DNA of 64,000 bases from TMED26 sp002694075. Lineage in GTDB: Bacteria > Pseudomonadota > Alphaproteobacteria > Thalassobaculales > Thalassobaculaceae. A program made the translations under genes and the position numbers. Shown here piece after piece: positions 8,258-17,463 of this stretch (position 1 is the stretch's first letter; each line of letters opens with the position of its first letter). A model generated the notes under the pieces. That model did no database searches and was not told where the DNA came from. It saw only the letters and a list, made by a program, of their open reading frames with translations. The stretch lies in contig JAYYDT010000066.1 in assembly GCA_036160575.1 (NCBI GenBank), positions 1 to 64,000 of the forward strand. Reading direction: 5' to 3'.

Positions 8258-8830
8258 ATGGCGCGAATTCCCTATCTCGACGTCGACGATCTGGCCGAGG
8301 GTGACAAGGACCTCCTCAATCGGCCCATCGCGCTGGCCCGGGCGATGGTCAACAGCCCCGGCATGGCGCGCGCTTTTGGCGGATTGGCGCGCCATATCCG
8401 CTATGGCTCGCCGCTCGACATGCGGCTGCGTGAACTGGCCATCATCCAGGTCGGCTATCTCGCCCGCAGCGACTACGAGTATTCCCACCACACCAAATTG
8501 GGCCTCGATGAATTCGGCGTCAGCGAGGCCGACATCCACGCCATTTCGGCCGAGACCGACCGGGGCGAAGGGGCCGGCGGCCTGCCGCCGCTCGATACCG
8601 CGGTGCTGCGAGCGGCCCGTGAAATGGTCGCCGGCGGCGCGGCGGCGGCGACCGTCGAGGAATTGCAACGCCATCTCAGCCATGAGGAATTGGTCGATCT
8701 GATCCTCACCATCGGCTTTTACTGTGGCGTGGTGCGGGTGCTGGCCAGCCTGGAGATCGATGTCGAGCCGGAATACGCGCCCTATCTCACCCGCTTTCCG
8801 TTTCCCGAACGAAAGGACGGTGGCCTATGA
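8258..8830 (+). CDS. carboxymuconolactone decarboxylase (CMD) family protein
   Basis: This 190-residue all-helical protein has the CMD/AhpD core: MRLRELAIIQVGYLARSDYE, then S-H-H in place of the Cys-x-x-Cys of AhpD peroxidases, so a peroxidase role is unlikely. A second conserved helix follows (ELVDLILTIGFYCGVVRVL). Such single-domain CMD proteins often sit in aromatic and alicyclic catabolic operons with unclear roles. A GGGAGCG ribosome-binding site precedes the ATG. Its stop overlaps the start of the SMP-30 gene (ATGA), pointing to coupled synthesis. Confidence 0.83.
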   Translation: MARIPYLDVDDLAEGDKDLLNRPIALARAMVNSPGMARAFGGLARHIRYGSPLDMRLRELAIIQVGYLARSDYEYSHHTKLGLDEFGVSEADIHAISAETDRGEGAGGLPPLDTAVLRAAREMVAGGAAAATVEELQRHLSHEELVDLILTIGFYCGVVRVLASLEIDVEPEYAPYLTRFPFPERKDGGL

Positions 8831-9681
8831 CTACGCTCACCTCGCTGCTCGAGGATTTGACCTTTCCCGAAGGTCCGCGCTGGCATGACGGGCGGCTGTG
8901 GCTGTCCGATTTCTATGCCCATGAGGTGGTCGCCCTCGACCTCGACGGCCGACGCGAGACCATGGCCCGGGTGCCGGGCCAGCCCTCGGGCCTGGGCTGG
9001 ACCCCCGACGGTCGCTTGATGGTGGTCTCGATGACCGACCAAAAGCTGATGATCGCCGACGCCGCCGACCGGCCCGGCGCGCTGACCGTGCACGGCGATC
9101 TCGCGGCCCATGCCCACCATTGGTGCAACGACATGGTGGTCGACGCCGGCGGCGGCGCCTATGTCGGCAATTTCGGCTTCGACCACCGCGCCGGCGAGGC
9201 GCCGGCCGGCACCAATCTGGTGCGCGTCAGCCCCGATGGCCGGGCCAGTGTGGCGGCCGGCGATTTGATGTTTCCCAATGGCACGGTGATCACCCCCGAG
9301 GGCGACACCTTGATTATCGCCGAAACCTACGGCCGGCGGCTGACCGCCTTCGACATCGCCGGTGATGGCACCCTGTCCGGCCGGCGGGTGTTCGCCGATC
9401 TCGGCGACGGCTTCCCGGACGGCATCTGCCTCGACGCCGAGGGCGCGGTGTGGGTCGCCGACCCGCGCGCCAACCAGGTCTCGCGGGTCAAACCCGACGG
9501 CACCATCGACCGCCGTATCTCGACCGGCGACCGCGGCGCCTATGCCTGCATGCTCGGCGGCGCCGATGGCCGCACCCTGTTTATTTGCACCAACACCGGG
9601 TCCGGACCGGCGGTGGCGGCCGCGCGCACCGGCCGGATCGATATCTGCCAGGTCGACGTACCCCACGCCGGCCGGCCCTAA
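8827..9681 (+). CDS. SMP-30/gluconolactonase family lactonase
   Basis: This 284-residue six-bladed beta-propeller has the expected metal ligands in order: Glu15 in FPEGPRW, Asn in 'HHWCNDMVVD', and Asp in 'DGFPDGICLD'. Repeated blade strands such as LWLSDFYAHEVVALDLDG and VWVADPRANQVSRV are visible. Family members open sugar or other lactones with a divalent metal. It is coupled to the CMD gene by an ATGA overlap. In a cluster with a Baeyer-Villiger monooxygenase, hydrolysis of the lactone product is the natural guess. Confidence 0.88.
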   Translation: MTTLTSLLEDLTFPEGPRWHDGRLWLSDFYAHEVVALDLDGRRETMARVPGQPSGLGWTPDGRLMVVSMTDQKLMIADAADRPGALTVHGDLAAHAHHWCNDMVVDAGGGAYVGNFGFDHRAGEAPAGTNLVRVSPDGRASVAAGDLMFPNGTVITPEGDTLIIAETYGRRLTAFDIAGDGTLSGRRVFADLGDGFPDGICLDAEGAVWVADPRANQVSRVKPDGTIDRRISTGDRGAYACMLGGADGRTLFICTNTGSGPAVAAARTGRIDICQVDVPHAGRP

Positions 9682-9716
9682 TCCGCGCGCACCGCGCCTC
9701 TCCAGGAGACTTTCCC

Positions 9717-10529
9717 ATGCGCTTGCAAGACAAAATCGCCATCGTCGTCGGCGCCGGCCAGCAACCGGGCGAAACCCTTGGCAATGGCAAGGCGACGGCC
9801 CTGCGTTTCGCCCAGGAGGGCGCCAAGGTTCTGCTGGTCGACCGCGACCGCGAACGGGCCGAGGCAACCGCCGACGCCATCGCCGCCGAGGGCGGCGAGA
9901 CGGCGGTGCTGGCCGCCGACATCACTCGCGAGGCGGACTGCCAAGCGATCGCCGCCACCTGTGTCGAGCGGTTCGGCCGGATCGACATCCTGCACAACAA
10001 CGTTGGCCGCTCCCAAGGCGACCGCGACACCGCCGCCATGGACGCCGATGTCTGGGACGAGCTGATGGCGATGAACCTCAAGGGCATGTTCATGACCTGC
10101 AAACATGTCCTGCCGGTGATGCGCGAACAACGCGGCGGGGTGATTTTGAATATCTCCTCGATTTCCTCGATCTGCGCCCGTAGCGAACTCAACGCCCGCT
10201 CCGGCATCACCTATAAAACCAGCAAAGGCGCGATCAACACGATGACCCATCACATCGCCTTGGAGAACGCCGAATACGGCATTCGCTGCAACGCCATTCT
10301 GCCGGGATTGATCGACACGCCGATGGCGATTGAGCGGCGCGCCAGCGAGCGGAATGTCGCACGTGACGTGATCCGCCAGGAACGCGATGCTCGGGTGCCC
10401 TTGCTGGCCCGCATGGGAACCGCCTGGGACGTGGCCAATGCCGCGGTTTTCCTGGCCTCCGACGAGGCCAGTTATATCACCAGCCTGATCATGCCGGTGG
10501 ACGGCGGCCTATCCTCGAAAATCGGCTAA
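9717..10529 (+). CDS. short-chain dehydrogenase/reductase (SDR)
   Basis: This is a 270-residue classical SDR with a modified cofactor loop, GAGQQPGETLGNG (12-24), longer than the usual TGxxxGIG. NNVG replaces NNAG near residue 94, Ser148 lies in NISSIS, and the catalytic pair Tyr166-Lys170 is intact. The C-terminus ends in PVDGGLSSKIG, typical of the family. CCAGGAGAC precedes the ATG at 9717. It may oxidise the hydroxy acid released by lactone hydrolysis, or supply the ketone for the Baeyer-Villiger enzyme next to it. Confidence 0.9.
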   Translation: MRLQDKIAIVVGAGQQPGETLGNGKATALRFAQEGAKVLLVDRDRERAEATADAIAAEGGETAVLAADITREADCQAIAATCVERFGRIDILHNNVGRSQGDRDTAAMDADVWDELMAMNLKGMFMTCKHVLPVMREQRGGVILNISSISSICARSELNARSGITYKTSKGAINTMTHHIALENAEYGIRCNAILPGLIDTPMAIERRASERNVARDVIRQERDARVPLLARMGTAWDVANAAVFLASDEASYITSLIMPVDGGLSSKIG

Positions 10530-10643
10530 GCGGCGACAATGGGGCGAGGCGACTAGACGCTCGCACCCGATTTTCGTTATTCTAGGGGCTTAAGGTTCAA
10601 CCGACGATCCGCCCGCTTATTGACACCAGGGGACGTAGTAACG

Positions 10644-12290
10644 ATGCCTGAAGGAATTCAAAGCACCGTCGCGCGTTATGACGCGATCATTATCGGCGCC
10701 GGTTTTTCCGGCCTCTATCAATTGCATTGCCTGCGCGACAAACTCGGGCTGAACGTCAAGCTTCTGGAAGCTGGCGGCGGTATTGGCGGCACCTGGTACT
10801 GGAACCGTTATCCCGGCGCCCGCTGCGACAGCGAAAGCCATTCCTACGCCTATTTCTTCTCCAAGGAATTGTTGGAGGAGTGGGAGTGGTCGGAACGCTA
10901 TCCCGGGCACGCCGAGATTCGCCGCTATTTGAATCATGTCGCCGACCGTTTCGACCTGAAACGCGACATGCAATTCGACGCCCGCGTGACCGCCGCCCAC
11001 TATAGCGACACGAAACAGGATTGGACGGTCGAGACCGAGGCGGGCGAACGTTTTCAAGCGACCTATTTGATCGCCGCCGTCGGTTGCCTGTCCTCGGCCA
11101 ATGTGCCGAATATCCCGGGCCGTGACGATTTCGCCGGCGATTGGTACCACACCGGCCGCTGGCCCCATGAGGGCGTCGACTTCAGCGGCAAACGGGTCGG
11201 CCAGATCGGGACCGGTTCGACCGGCATTCAAGCGGTCCCGGTGATCGCCGAGACCGCCGGCCATTTGACCGTTTTCCAGCGCACCGCCAATTACAGCATC
11301 CCGGCGCGCAACGGCCCGCTGAGTGGGGAATTCAAAAAATATATGCGCAGCGAGCATGACCAGATCCGCGAGGTTGTGCAGACCACGCCCAACGGTCACC
11401 CGTTCCGCATTTCCGACACCCCCGCCCTGGACGTCGACCCGGCCCGCCGGCACGCCCTGTACGAACACGCCTGGGAAACCGGCGGCTTGCGTTTCCGGGC
11501 GATTTTTCAAGACCTGATCACCAATAAGGAGGCCAATGACACCGCCTCCGACTTCCTCAAGAACAAGATCCGCGAGGTCGTCAAGGATCCGGAAACGGCC
11601 CGGGTGCTGTCGGATATCGACCATCCCTTCGCGGCCAAACGGCCGCCCATCGACACCCATTATTTCGAGGCCTACAACCGCGACAATGTCTCGTTGGTCG
11701 ATTTGCGCGCGACCCCCATTGAGCGCATCACCGCCAACGGCATCCAAACCAGCGACCGGGAATACCCGCTCGACATCATCGTCTTCGCCACCGGTTTCGA
11801 CGCGATGACCGGCACCATGTTGAAGATCGATATCACCGGCCGCGACGGGCGCACCTTGAAAGACGCCTGGCATGCCGGGCCGCGCACTTATCTCGGCTTG
11901 CAAATTCCGGGTTTCCCGAATTTGTTCACCCTCACCGGCCCGGGCAGCCCGTCGGTGCTGTGCAACATGCCGGTGGCGATCGAGCAGCACGTCAATTGGG
12001 TGACCGATTGCATCCGCCACATGCGCGAACACGACCACGCCACCATCGAAACCACCGAGGACCGCGCCGACGACTGGATAGCCGAGGTCAATCGGGCGGC
12101 CGACGCCACCCTTTTGCCGCAGGCCAATCACTCCTGGTACCTGGGCGCCAACGTGCCGGGCAAGCCGCGTATCTTCATGCCCTACGCCGGCGGCATGGAC
12201 CGCTATCGGACGATTTGCGACGAGGTTGTCGAAAACGGCTATGACGGGTTCGTGCTCACCAAAACCGGCGCCGAAGCGGCCGCCGATTGA
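10644..12290 (+). CDS. Baeyer-Villiger flavin monooxygenase
   Basis: This 548-residue class B flavoprotein has FAD motif GAGFSG (18-23), NADPH motif GTGSTG and the Baeyer-Villiger fingerprint FAGDWYHTGRWP (163-174), which matches F-x-G-x-x-x-H-x-x-x-W-P exactly. Conserved GGTWYWNRYPGARCD follows the first motif. Length equals cyclohexanone- and phenylacetone-type enzymes, which insert oxygen next to a carbonyl using NADPH and O2. The ATG at 10644 is used; an in-frame TTG at 10620 overlaps its AGGGGA ribosome-binding site. This is the key oxygenase of the cluster, and its ketone substrate is unknown. Confidence 0.95.
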   Translation: MPEGIQSTVARYDAIIIGAGFSGLYQLHCLRDKLGLNVKLLEAGGGIGGTWYWNRYPGARCDSESHSYAYFFSKELLEEWEWSERYPGHAEIRRYLNHVADRFDLKRDMQFDARVTAAHYSDTKQDWTVETEAGERFQATYLIAAVGCLSSANVPNIPGRDDFAGDWYHTGRWPHEGVDFSGKRVGQIGTGSTGIQAVPVIAETAGHLTVFQRTANYSIPARNGPLSGEFKKYMRSEHDQIREVVQTTPNGHPFRISDTPALDVDPARRHALYEHAWETGGLRFRAIFQDLITNKEANDTASDFLKNKIREVVKDPETARVLSDIDHPFAAKRPPIDTHYFEAYNRDNVSLVDLRATPIERITANGIQTSDREYPLDIIVFATGFDAMTGTMLKIDITGRDGRTLKDAWHAGPRTYLGLQIPGFPNLFTLTGPGSPSVLCNMPVAIEQHVNWVTDCIRHMREHDHATIETTEDRADDWIAEVNRAADATLLPQANHSWYLGANVPGKPRIFMPYAGGMDRYRTICDEVVENGYDGFVLTKTGAEAAAD

Positions 12291-12339
12291 TCCTGTCAGA
12301 GTAACCTCGCCGCCCTTGGTTTGACCGCACGAGAGTCCA

Positions 12340-14109
12340 ATGCCCGACGCTTATGAAAACATGCCCGCCCGCCTGGCCGAAACCTGGTTGGCCGCCTTTA
12401 ACGCCCGCCTCGCCGAGGGCGACGCGGTGGCGCTGGCCGCGTTGTTCGAGGATGACAGCCATTGGCGCGACATTGTCGCTTTTTCGTGGGATATGGAGAC
12501 CGTCAGCGGCGCCGACGCCATCGCGGAAAAACTGCTGACCGGCGCGCGCCCGCGCGGCGCCCAAACCTTTGCCCTCGATCCGCTTCGCTGCCCGCCGCGG
12601 CAGGTGGCGCGGGCCGGCGCCCAGGTGGTCGAGGCGATTGTCACCTTCGACACCGAGGTGGGGCGTTGCGAGGGGCTGCTGCGGTTTCGCCTGGACGGCG
12701 AGGAGAGCGGCCAACCGGCGCGCCTTTGGTCTCTGCTGACGGCGCTGCGCCATATCGACGGGTATGATGAGGAAACCATTCGCGAGGGCCGCCAGGAACC
12801 CGCGTTTCAGCGCAATTTCCACGGTCCTAACTGGCTCGATCAACGCCAAGACAAAGCCAAGTTCACCGACCGCGACCCGGCCGTTTTAGTGGTTGGCGGC
12901 GGCCACGCCGGGCTCAGCGCGGCGGCTTGCCTTGGCCAACTCGGGCTCGACACCTTGGTGATCGACCGCGAGAAACGCATCGGCGACAACTGGCGCCTGC
13001 GCTATCACGGGCTCAAACTGCATAATCAGATTACTTCCAACACCATGCCCTATCTGAACTTCCCGAAGGGCTGGCCGACCTATATCCCGAAAGACAAAAT
13101 CGCCAATTGGCTGGAATTCTACGTCGAGGCGATGGAGATCAATTTCTGGACCGAGACGACTTTGACCGGCGCCCGCTGGGACGAAGCCGGCGGCCATTGG
13201 GTGGCCACCATCGAAACCGCCGACGGCGGCGCTCGCGAAATGCGGCCGCGCCATATCGTGATGGCGACCAGCGTCAGCGGTACGCCGAAATTGCCGGATA
13301 TTCCCAGCCTCTCCAATTTCACGGGCCAGGTGCTGCACTCCAGCCAATTCGGCGACGGCCAGGAATGGCGCGACCGCAAGGTCCTGGTTTTCGGCACCGG
13401 TACCAGCGCCCATGACATCTGCCAGGATTTACAAGGCAACGGCGCCGATGTGACGATGGTCCAGCGCAGCCCGACCCTGATCATCAATGTCGAGCCGTCG
13501 GCCCAGCTTTATGACGGCATCTATGTCGGCGAGGGGCCGTCGATGGACGACCGCGACCTGATCAACGCCTCGATCCCCTTGCCGCTCTTGAAACTGGCCC
13601 ACAAGGAAATCACCGACAAGGTGCGCGAGATTGACCGTCCCTTGCTGGATGGCTTGGAGAAAGCCGGTTTCCGCCTTGATTTCGGCGAGAATGGCACGGG
13701 TTGGCCGCTGAAATACCGCAACCGCGGCGGCGGCTATTACTTCAACGTCGGCTGTTCGGAACTGATCGTCGATGGCCGCGTCAAGCTGATGCAATACCAC
13801 GACATCGAACACTTCGACGCCAATGGCGCGGTCCTCAAGGACGGTGGCCGCAAAGACGCCGAACTGATCGTTTTGGCGACCGGCTACAAGGGCCAGATGC
13901 ACATGGTCGAAAAGCTGTTCGGCGACGATGTCGCCGGCCGCGTCGAGCAAGTCTGGGGCTATGGCGAAGACACCCAGGAACTGACCAACATGTGGATGCG
14001 CACCGGCCAACGCGGCCTGTGGTTCACGGGCGGCGCGTTCTCGCAATGCCGGGTTTACTCCAAATATCTAGCGGTTCAGATCAAAGCCCACGAACTGGGC
14101 CTGGTTTAG
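12340..14109 (+). CDS. NTF2-like domain fused to flavin-containing monooxygenase
   Basis: This 589-residue protein has two parts. Residues about 1-150 form a SnoaL/NTF2-like domain (ETWLAAFNARLAEGDAVALAAL and later strands). Residues about 178-589 are a class B flavoprotein with FAD motif GGGHAG (186-191), motif FTGQVLHSSQF resembling the FMO fingerprint F-x-G-x-x-x-H-x-x-x-F, and NADPH motif GTGTSA. It lacks the W-P end of the Baeyer-Villiger signature, so N- or S-oxygenation or hydroxylation is more likely. It begins 49 bases after the Baeyer-Villiger gene. The fusion type is known in bacteria and fungi, but its function is poorly defined. Confidence 0.88.
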   Translation: MPDAYENMPARLAETWLAAFNARLAEGDAVALAALFEDDSHWRDIVAFSWDMETVSGADAIAEKLLTGARPRGAQTFALDPLRCPPRQVARAGAQVVEAIVTFDTEVGRCEGLLRFRLDGEESGQPARLWSLLTALRHIDGYDEETIREGRQEPAFQRNFHGPNWLDQRQDKAKFTDRDPAVLVVGGGHAGLSAAACLGQLGLDTLVIDREKRIGDNWRLRYHGLKLHNQITSNTMPYLNFPKGWPTYIPKDKIANWLEFYVEAMEINFWTETTLTGARWDEAGGHWVATIETADGGAREMRPRHIVMATSVSGTPKLPDIPSLSNFTGQVLHSSQFGDGQEWRDRKVLVFGTGTSAHDICQDLQGNGADVTMVQRSPTLIINVEPSAQLYDGIYVGEGPSMDDRDLINASIPLPLLKLAHKEITDKVREIDRPLLDGLEKAGFRLDFGENGTGWPLKYRNRGGGYYFNVGCSELIVDGRVKLMQYHDIEHFDANGAVLKDGGRKDAELIVLATGYKGQMHMVEKLFGDDVAGRVEQVWGYGEDTQELTNMWMRTGQRGLWFTGGAFSQCRVYSKYLAVQIKAHELGLV

Positions 14110-14165
14110 ACCGGCCGAGGCCCCCCGGCGGCGCTCTTACCGCCCCATCAAAAGGACCAAAATCC

Positions 14166-15134
14166 ATGACCCACGCCATCATCGTAGAGGAAGCCGGCGG
14201 CCCCGAAGTCATGCAATGGCAAGAGATCAACCTTGAGGCGCCCGGCCCGGGGCAGGCGCTGGTGCGCCAAACCGTGGTCGGTTTGAACTTCATCGACATT
14301 TATCAGCGTTCCGGCAAATACCCGGTGAAATTCCCCAGTTCCATCGGCATGGAGGCGGCCGGTGTGGTCGAGGCGGTCGGCGCCGATGTCGGCAACGTCA
14401 AACCCGGCGACCGGGTGGCCTATGTCATGGGGCCGCCGGGATCCTACGCCGAGGCGCGGCTGTACCCGGCCAGCCGATTGATCGCCCTGCCCGACGACAT
14501 CACCGATCAACAAGCGGCGGCGATGATGCTGAAGGGCCTCACCGCGTCCTATCTGATCACCAAGACGTTTCCGGTCAAAGCCGGCCAAACCGTGCTGTTC
14601 CATGCCGCCGCCGGCGGCGTCGGTCTGATTATTTGCCAATGGCTGAACCAGCTTGGCGCGACCGTCATCGGGACCGTCGGCAGCGACGAGAAGGCGGCCA
14701 TCGCCACGGCCCATGGCTGTCACCACACCATCAACTACAGCACCGAGGATTTCGCCGCGCGAGTGATGGAGATCACCGACGGCGCCGGCGTGCCGGTGGT
14801 CTATGACGGTGTTGGCGCGGCCACCTACGAGGGCTCGCTGGCCAGCTTGGCGCCGTTTGGCGTTTTCGCCTCCTTCGGCAACGCCTCGGGCGCGGCGCCG
14901 GCGGTGCCGGGCACGGCCCTGGCGGCGCGGGCGTTGTATTTCACGCGCCCCGGTTTGGCCCCCCACACGGCCACCCCGGCGTTGACCGAAAGCATCGCCA
15001 CGCCCCTGTTCGAGGCGGTGCGCCAAGGGGTCAAGATCGAGGTCAATCAAACCTTCGCACTGCGCGATGTGGGCGATGCCCATCGTGCCTTGGAAGGGCG
15101 CCAGACGACCGGGTCAACCCTGCTGACGGTGTGA
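14166..15134 (+). CDS. NADPH:quinone oxidoreductase, zeta-crystallin type
   Basis: This 322-residue zinc-free medium-chain reductase follows the Qor pattern: N-terminal GroES-like domain with 'VVGLNFIDIYQRSGKYPVKFPSSIGMEAAGVV', the nucleotide motif HAAAGGVG, and the C-terminal 'HRALEGRQTTGSTLLTV'. No structural zinc cysteines are present. Qor-type enzymes reduce quinones or enones with NADPH. AAAGGACC stands before the ATG at 14166. It follows the two monooxygenases closely and may act on an unsaturated intermediate or on oxidised by-products. Confidence 0.92.
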   Translation: MTHAIIVEEAGGPEVMQWQEINLEAPGPGQALVRQTVVGLNFIDIYQRSGKYPVKFPSSIGMEAAGVVEAVGADVGNVKPGDRVAYVMGPPGSYAEARLYPASRLIALPDDITDQQAAAMMLKGLTASYLITKTFPVKAGQTVLFHAAAGGVGLIICQWLNQLGATVIGTVGSDEKAAIATAHGCHHTINYSTEDFAARVMEITDGAGVPVVYDGVGAATYEGSLASLAPFGVFASFGNASGAAPAVPGTALAARALYFTRPGLAPHTATPALTESIATPLFEAVRQGVKIEVNQTFALRDVGDAHRALEGRQTTGSTLLTV

Positions 15135-15153
15135 GCGTCGAGGGCGCGGGACG

Positions 15154-15792
15154 ATGGCGACCAACGACCGCGTATTGTGGGGAGTCGGCACCAGCCGCAC
15201 TCTGCGCGCCCATTGGGCGCTGCTGCATTTAGGCCTGCCTTATCGTAGCGAGGCAATCCGCACCCGATCTCCGGAGGCTCAAAGCGGCCGCTACCAGGCG
15301 GTCAACGCCGCCGGCAAGGTGCCGACCTTGCAAGACGGCGCGCTGACCGTTTCCGAAAGCGCGGCCATCGTCACCTATCTCGGCGAAACCTACGACGGCG
15401 ATCAAGCGCCTCTGGTCCCACGCACGCCGGCGGCGCGGGCGCGTTACTTCGAATGGATGTCCTTCATCACCATGGAATTGGACGCCACCTCGCTCTATGT
15501 GCTGCGCCGCCATTACGGCCTGCCCGAGATTTACGGCGACGCGCCACAAGCCAACACGGTGGCGCGGGAGTATTTCACGCGCATGGCGTTGGTCGCCGCC
15601 GACCGCCTGCCCGACCGGCCGCAAGCCCTGCTGTTGGGCGACAGTTTAAGCGGCGTCGACATTCTCATGATGACCTGTCTGGAATGGGCGGTCGGCTACC
15701 ATTTGAATTTGCCGCCCCGGCTCGCCGCCTACCGCGACACTGTGGCGGCGATGCCGATCTATCAAAAAGCCCGCGAGGTGAACACGCCATGA
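15154..15792 (+). CDS. glutathione S-transferase family protein
   Basis: This 212-residue protein has a thioredoxin-fold N-terminal domain with likely catalytic Ser in GTSRTLRAHW (about residues 9-18), the cis-Pro segment GKVPTLQDG and the glutathione-binding SESAAIVTYLGETY, then a helical C-terminal domain. The Ser type and length resemble theta/zeta-related bacterial GSTs. The stop overlaps the CaiB gene start (ATGA). In a catabolic cluster it could isomerise, conjugate or ring-open an intermediate, or protect against quinones and epoxides. Confidence 0.88.
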   Translation: MATNDRVLWGVGTSRTLRAHWALLHLGLPYRSEAIRTRSPEAQSGRYQAVNAAGKVPTLQDGALTVSESAAIVTYLGETYDGDQAPLVPRTPAARARYFEWMSFITMELDATSLYVLRRHYGLPEIYGDAPQANTVAREYFTRMALVAADRLPDRPQALLLGDSLSGVDILMMTCLEWAVGYHLNLPPRLAAYRDTVAAMPIYQKAREVNTP

Positions 15793-16988
15793 CCCCAGCG
15801 CATCCCCCGGCCGCCGGCCCGCTCAGCGGTATTCGCGTGGTTGATTTGACCCAGGTGGTTTCCGGCCCGGCGGCGATGGGAACCCTGGCCAGCCAGGGCG
15901 CCGAGGTAATTAAGGTCGAAGCCCTCAGCGGCGACGTGACCCGTCGCTCTCGCCAGAAATCGCCTGGCTTCGCGCCCAGTTACATCGCCTGTAACAGCGG
16001 CAAGCAAGCCATCGCCCTCGACCTTAAAAACCCGGCGACGGCGGATATTCTCTGGCGTTTAATCGAGCGTGCCGATGTCTTCGCCCAAAACTTCCGGCCC
16101 GGCGCCATTGAGCGCTTGGGTTTCAGCGCCGAAGCGGTGATGGCGCGCAACCCGAAACTGGTCTATCTGTCGATTAACGGTGTCGGCGAAACCGGTCCCT
16201 ACGCCAGCAAGCGCGTTTATGACCCGATCATTCAGGCGCTCTCCGGGATGGCCCATATTCAGGCCGATCCGACCAGCGGCCGTCCCAAAATGGTACGCAC
16301 CCTGGTGGCCGATAAAATCACCGCCATTTACGCCGCCCAGGCGGTCACCGCCGCCCTGGTGGCGCGGGGCCAAAGCGGCGCCGGCCAACATGTCCGCATC
16401 TCCATGCTCGACGCCATGTTGTCTTATCTCTGGCCCGAGGGCATGGCCAATTACAGCGTCGTCGAGGACGGCGCCCAAGACATTCCCGCCACCGCCCATG
16501 ATATGATTTTCCCAACCGCCGATGGCTACGTCACCTTTGGCGCCGTCTCCGACGCCGAATGGCGCGGGCTTTGCGCCGCCTTGGACAAGCCGGAATGGGT
16601 CGACGATCCGCGCTTCGCGACACCGGCGGCGCGGTCGGCCAATCGCCAGGAACGCCTGACCCTGGTCGAGGCGGAAATCGCCGGCCGCGATCAGGCCGAC
16701 GTGATCGCCGCCCTGGAAGCCGCCGACGTGCCCTGCGCGCCGGTTTTGAGGCGTTCCGATGTGCTCAACGACCCACAAGTCGCGGCCAATCAAACCGTCC
16801 ACGAAATCGATCAGCCGGGTGTCGGTCCGGTCCGCCTGGCGCGCGCCGCCGCGCGCTTTTCGGCAACCCCGACCGGCGCCCCCCGACCGGCCCCGGCGCT
16901 CGGCCAGGACACCGACACGGTGCTCACCGATCTCGGGTTCGCGGCGGCCGACATCGCCCGCTGGCGGGCCGACGGGATTATCGCCTAG
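15789..16988 (+). CDS. CaiB/BaiF family CoA-transferase
   Basis: This 399-residue class III CoA-transferase has the N-terminal GIRVVDLTQVVSGP pattern, NFRPGA at 101-106 and the likely catalytic Asp145 in VYDPIIQALSG. It would move CoA between carboxylic acids through an aspartyl-CoA intermediate. As the last gene of the plus-strand catabolic run, it could activate the acid formed after ring cleavage. Its 3' end overlaps the end of cheW on the opposite strand by 11 bases, which marks the boundary of the cluster. Confidence 0.92.
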   Translation: MTPAHPPAAGPLSGIRVVDLTQVVSGPAAMGTLASQGAEVIKVEALSGDVTRRSRQKSPGFAPSYIACNSGKQAIALDLKNPATADILWRLIERADVFAQNFRPGAIERLGFSAEAVMARNPKLVYLSINGVGETGPYASKRVYDPIIQALSGMAHIQADPTSGRPKMVRTLVADKITAIYAAQAVTAALVARGQSGAGQHVRISMLDAMLSYLWPEGMANYSVVEDGAQDIPATAHDMIFPTADGYVTFGAVSDAEWRGLCAALDKPEWVDDPRFATPAARSANRQERLTLVEAEIAGRDQADVIAALEAADVPCAPVLRRSDVLNDPQVAANQTVHEIDQPGVGPVRLARAAARFSATPTGAPRPAPALGQDTDTVLTDLGFAAADIARWRADGIIA

Positions 16989-17463
16989 CCACCTGGCGCA
17001 GAGGTGCGGCGCGAGCCGGCGATGGCGTCAAGCTGAGCAGGGTTTTATCGACGTCCAGGATCACCGTCAGGCCTTGGGTGCCCATATGCAGCCCGGCCGA
17101 GAGCGCGCCCAGAGCCGGTGAAATCGCCGCCGGCGGGGCCGTCAAGGTGGTGCTGTCGAAACGCTGCAAATCCCCGACGGCGTCCACTCGAATGGCATAG
17201 GGCGCGCCGTCGTGAACAACCACCAAACCGCGCTCAAGGCGCATCAGCGGCAAGGGCGGCGCGGCGCCGCCAACCAGCCGCGCGTGTAGATCCAGTACCG
17301 TGACGATCCGTCCGCGCAAGTTCAGCACGCCGATGACCTCCGGCGGCGATAGCGGCACCGGCGTGACCGGATAATCGCCGATCACCTCCACCACATCGGC
17401 GACCGGCACCGCGAGATCTTGGTCGCCGACCGTCACCGTCACCACTGCAAGTTCCTCGCTCAT
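16978..17463 (-). CDS. cheW: CheW-like chemotaxis coupling protein
   Basis: This 161-residue single-domain CheW protein begins with the strand 'LAVVTVTVGDQDLAVPVADVVEVI' and has the conserved core VIGVLNLRGRIVTVLDLHARL. CheW couples chemoreceptors to CheA on the inner membrane. Its start overlaps the cheA stop (ATGA), so the two are co-translated. The last residues run past the opposing CaiB stop codon. No receptor, CheR, CheB or CheY gene is near. Confidence 0.88.
   Translation of the reverse strand: MSEELAVVTVTVGDQDLAVPVADVVEVIGDYPVTPVPLSPPEVIGVLNLRGRIVTVLDLHARLVGGAAPPLPLMRLERGLVVVHDGAPYAIRVDAVGDLQRFDSTTLTAPPAAISPALGALSAGLHMGTQGLTVILDVDKTLLSLTPSPARAAPLRQVARR

Noticed and set aside
10617..12131. 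504-codon open frame antisense to the Baeyer-Villiger gene
   Set aside because: GC-rich codon use leaves long open antisense frames. The protein shows no family motif, and the plus-strand gene has full FAD, NADPH and fingerprint motifs.
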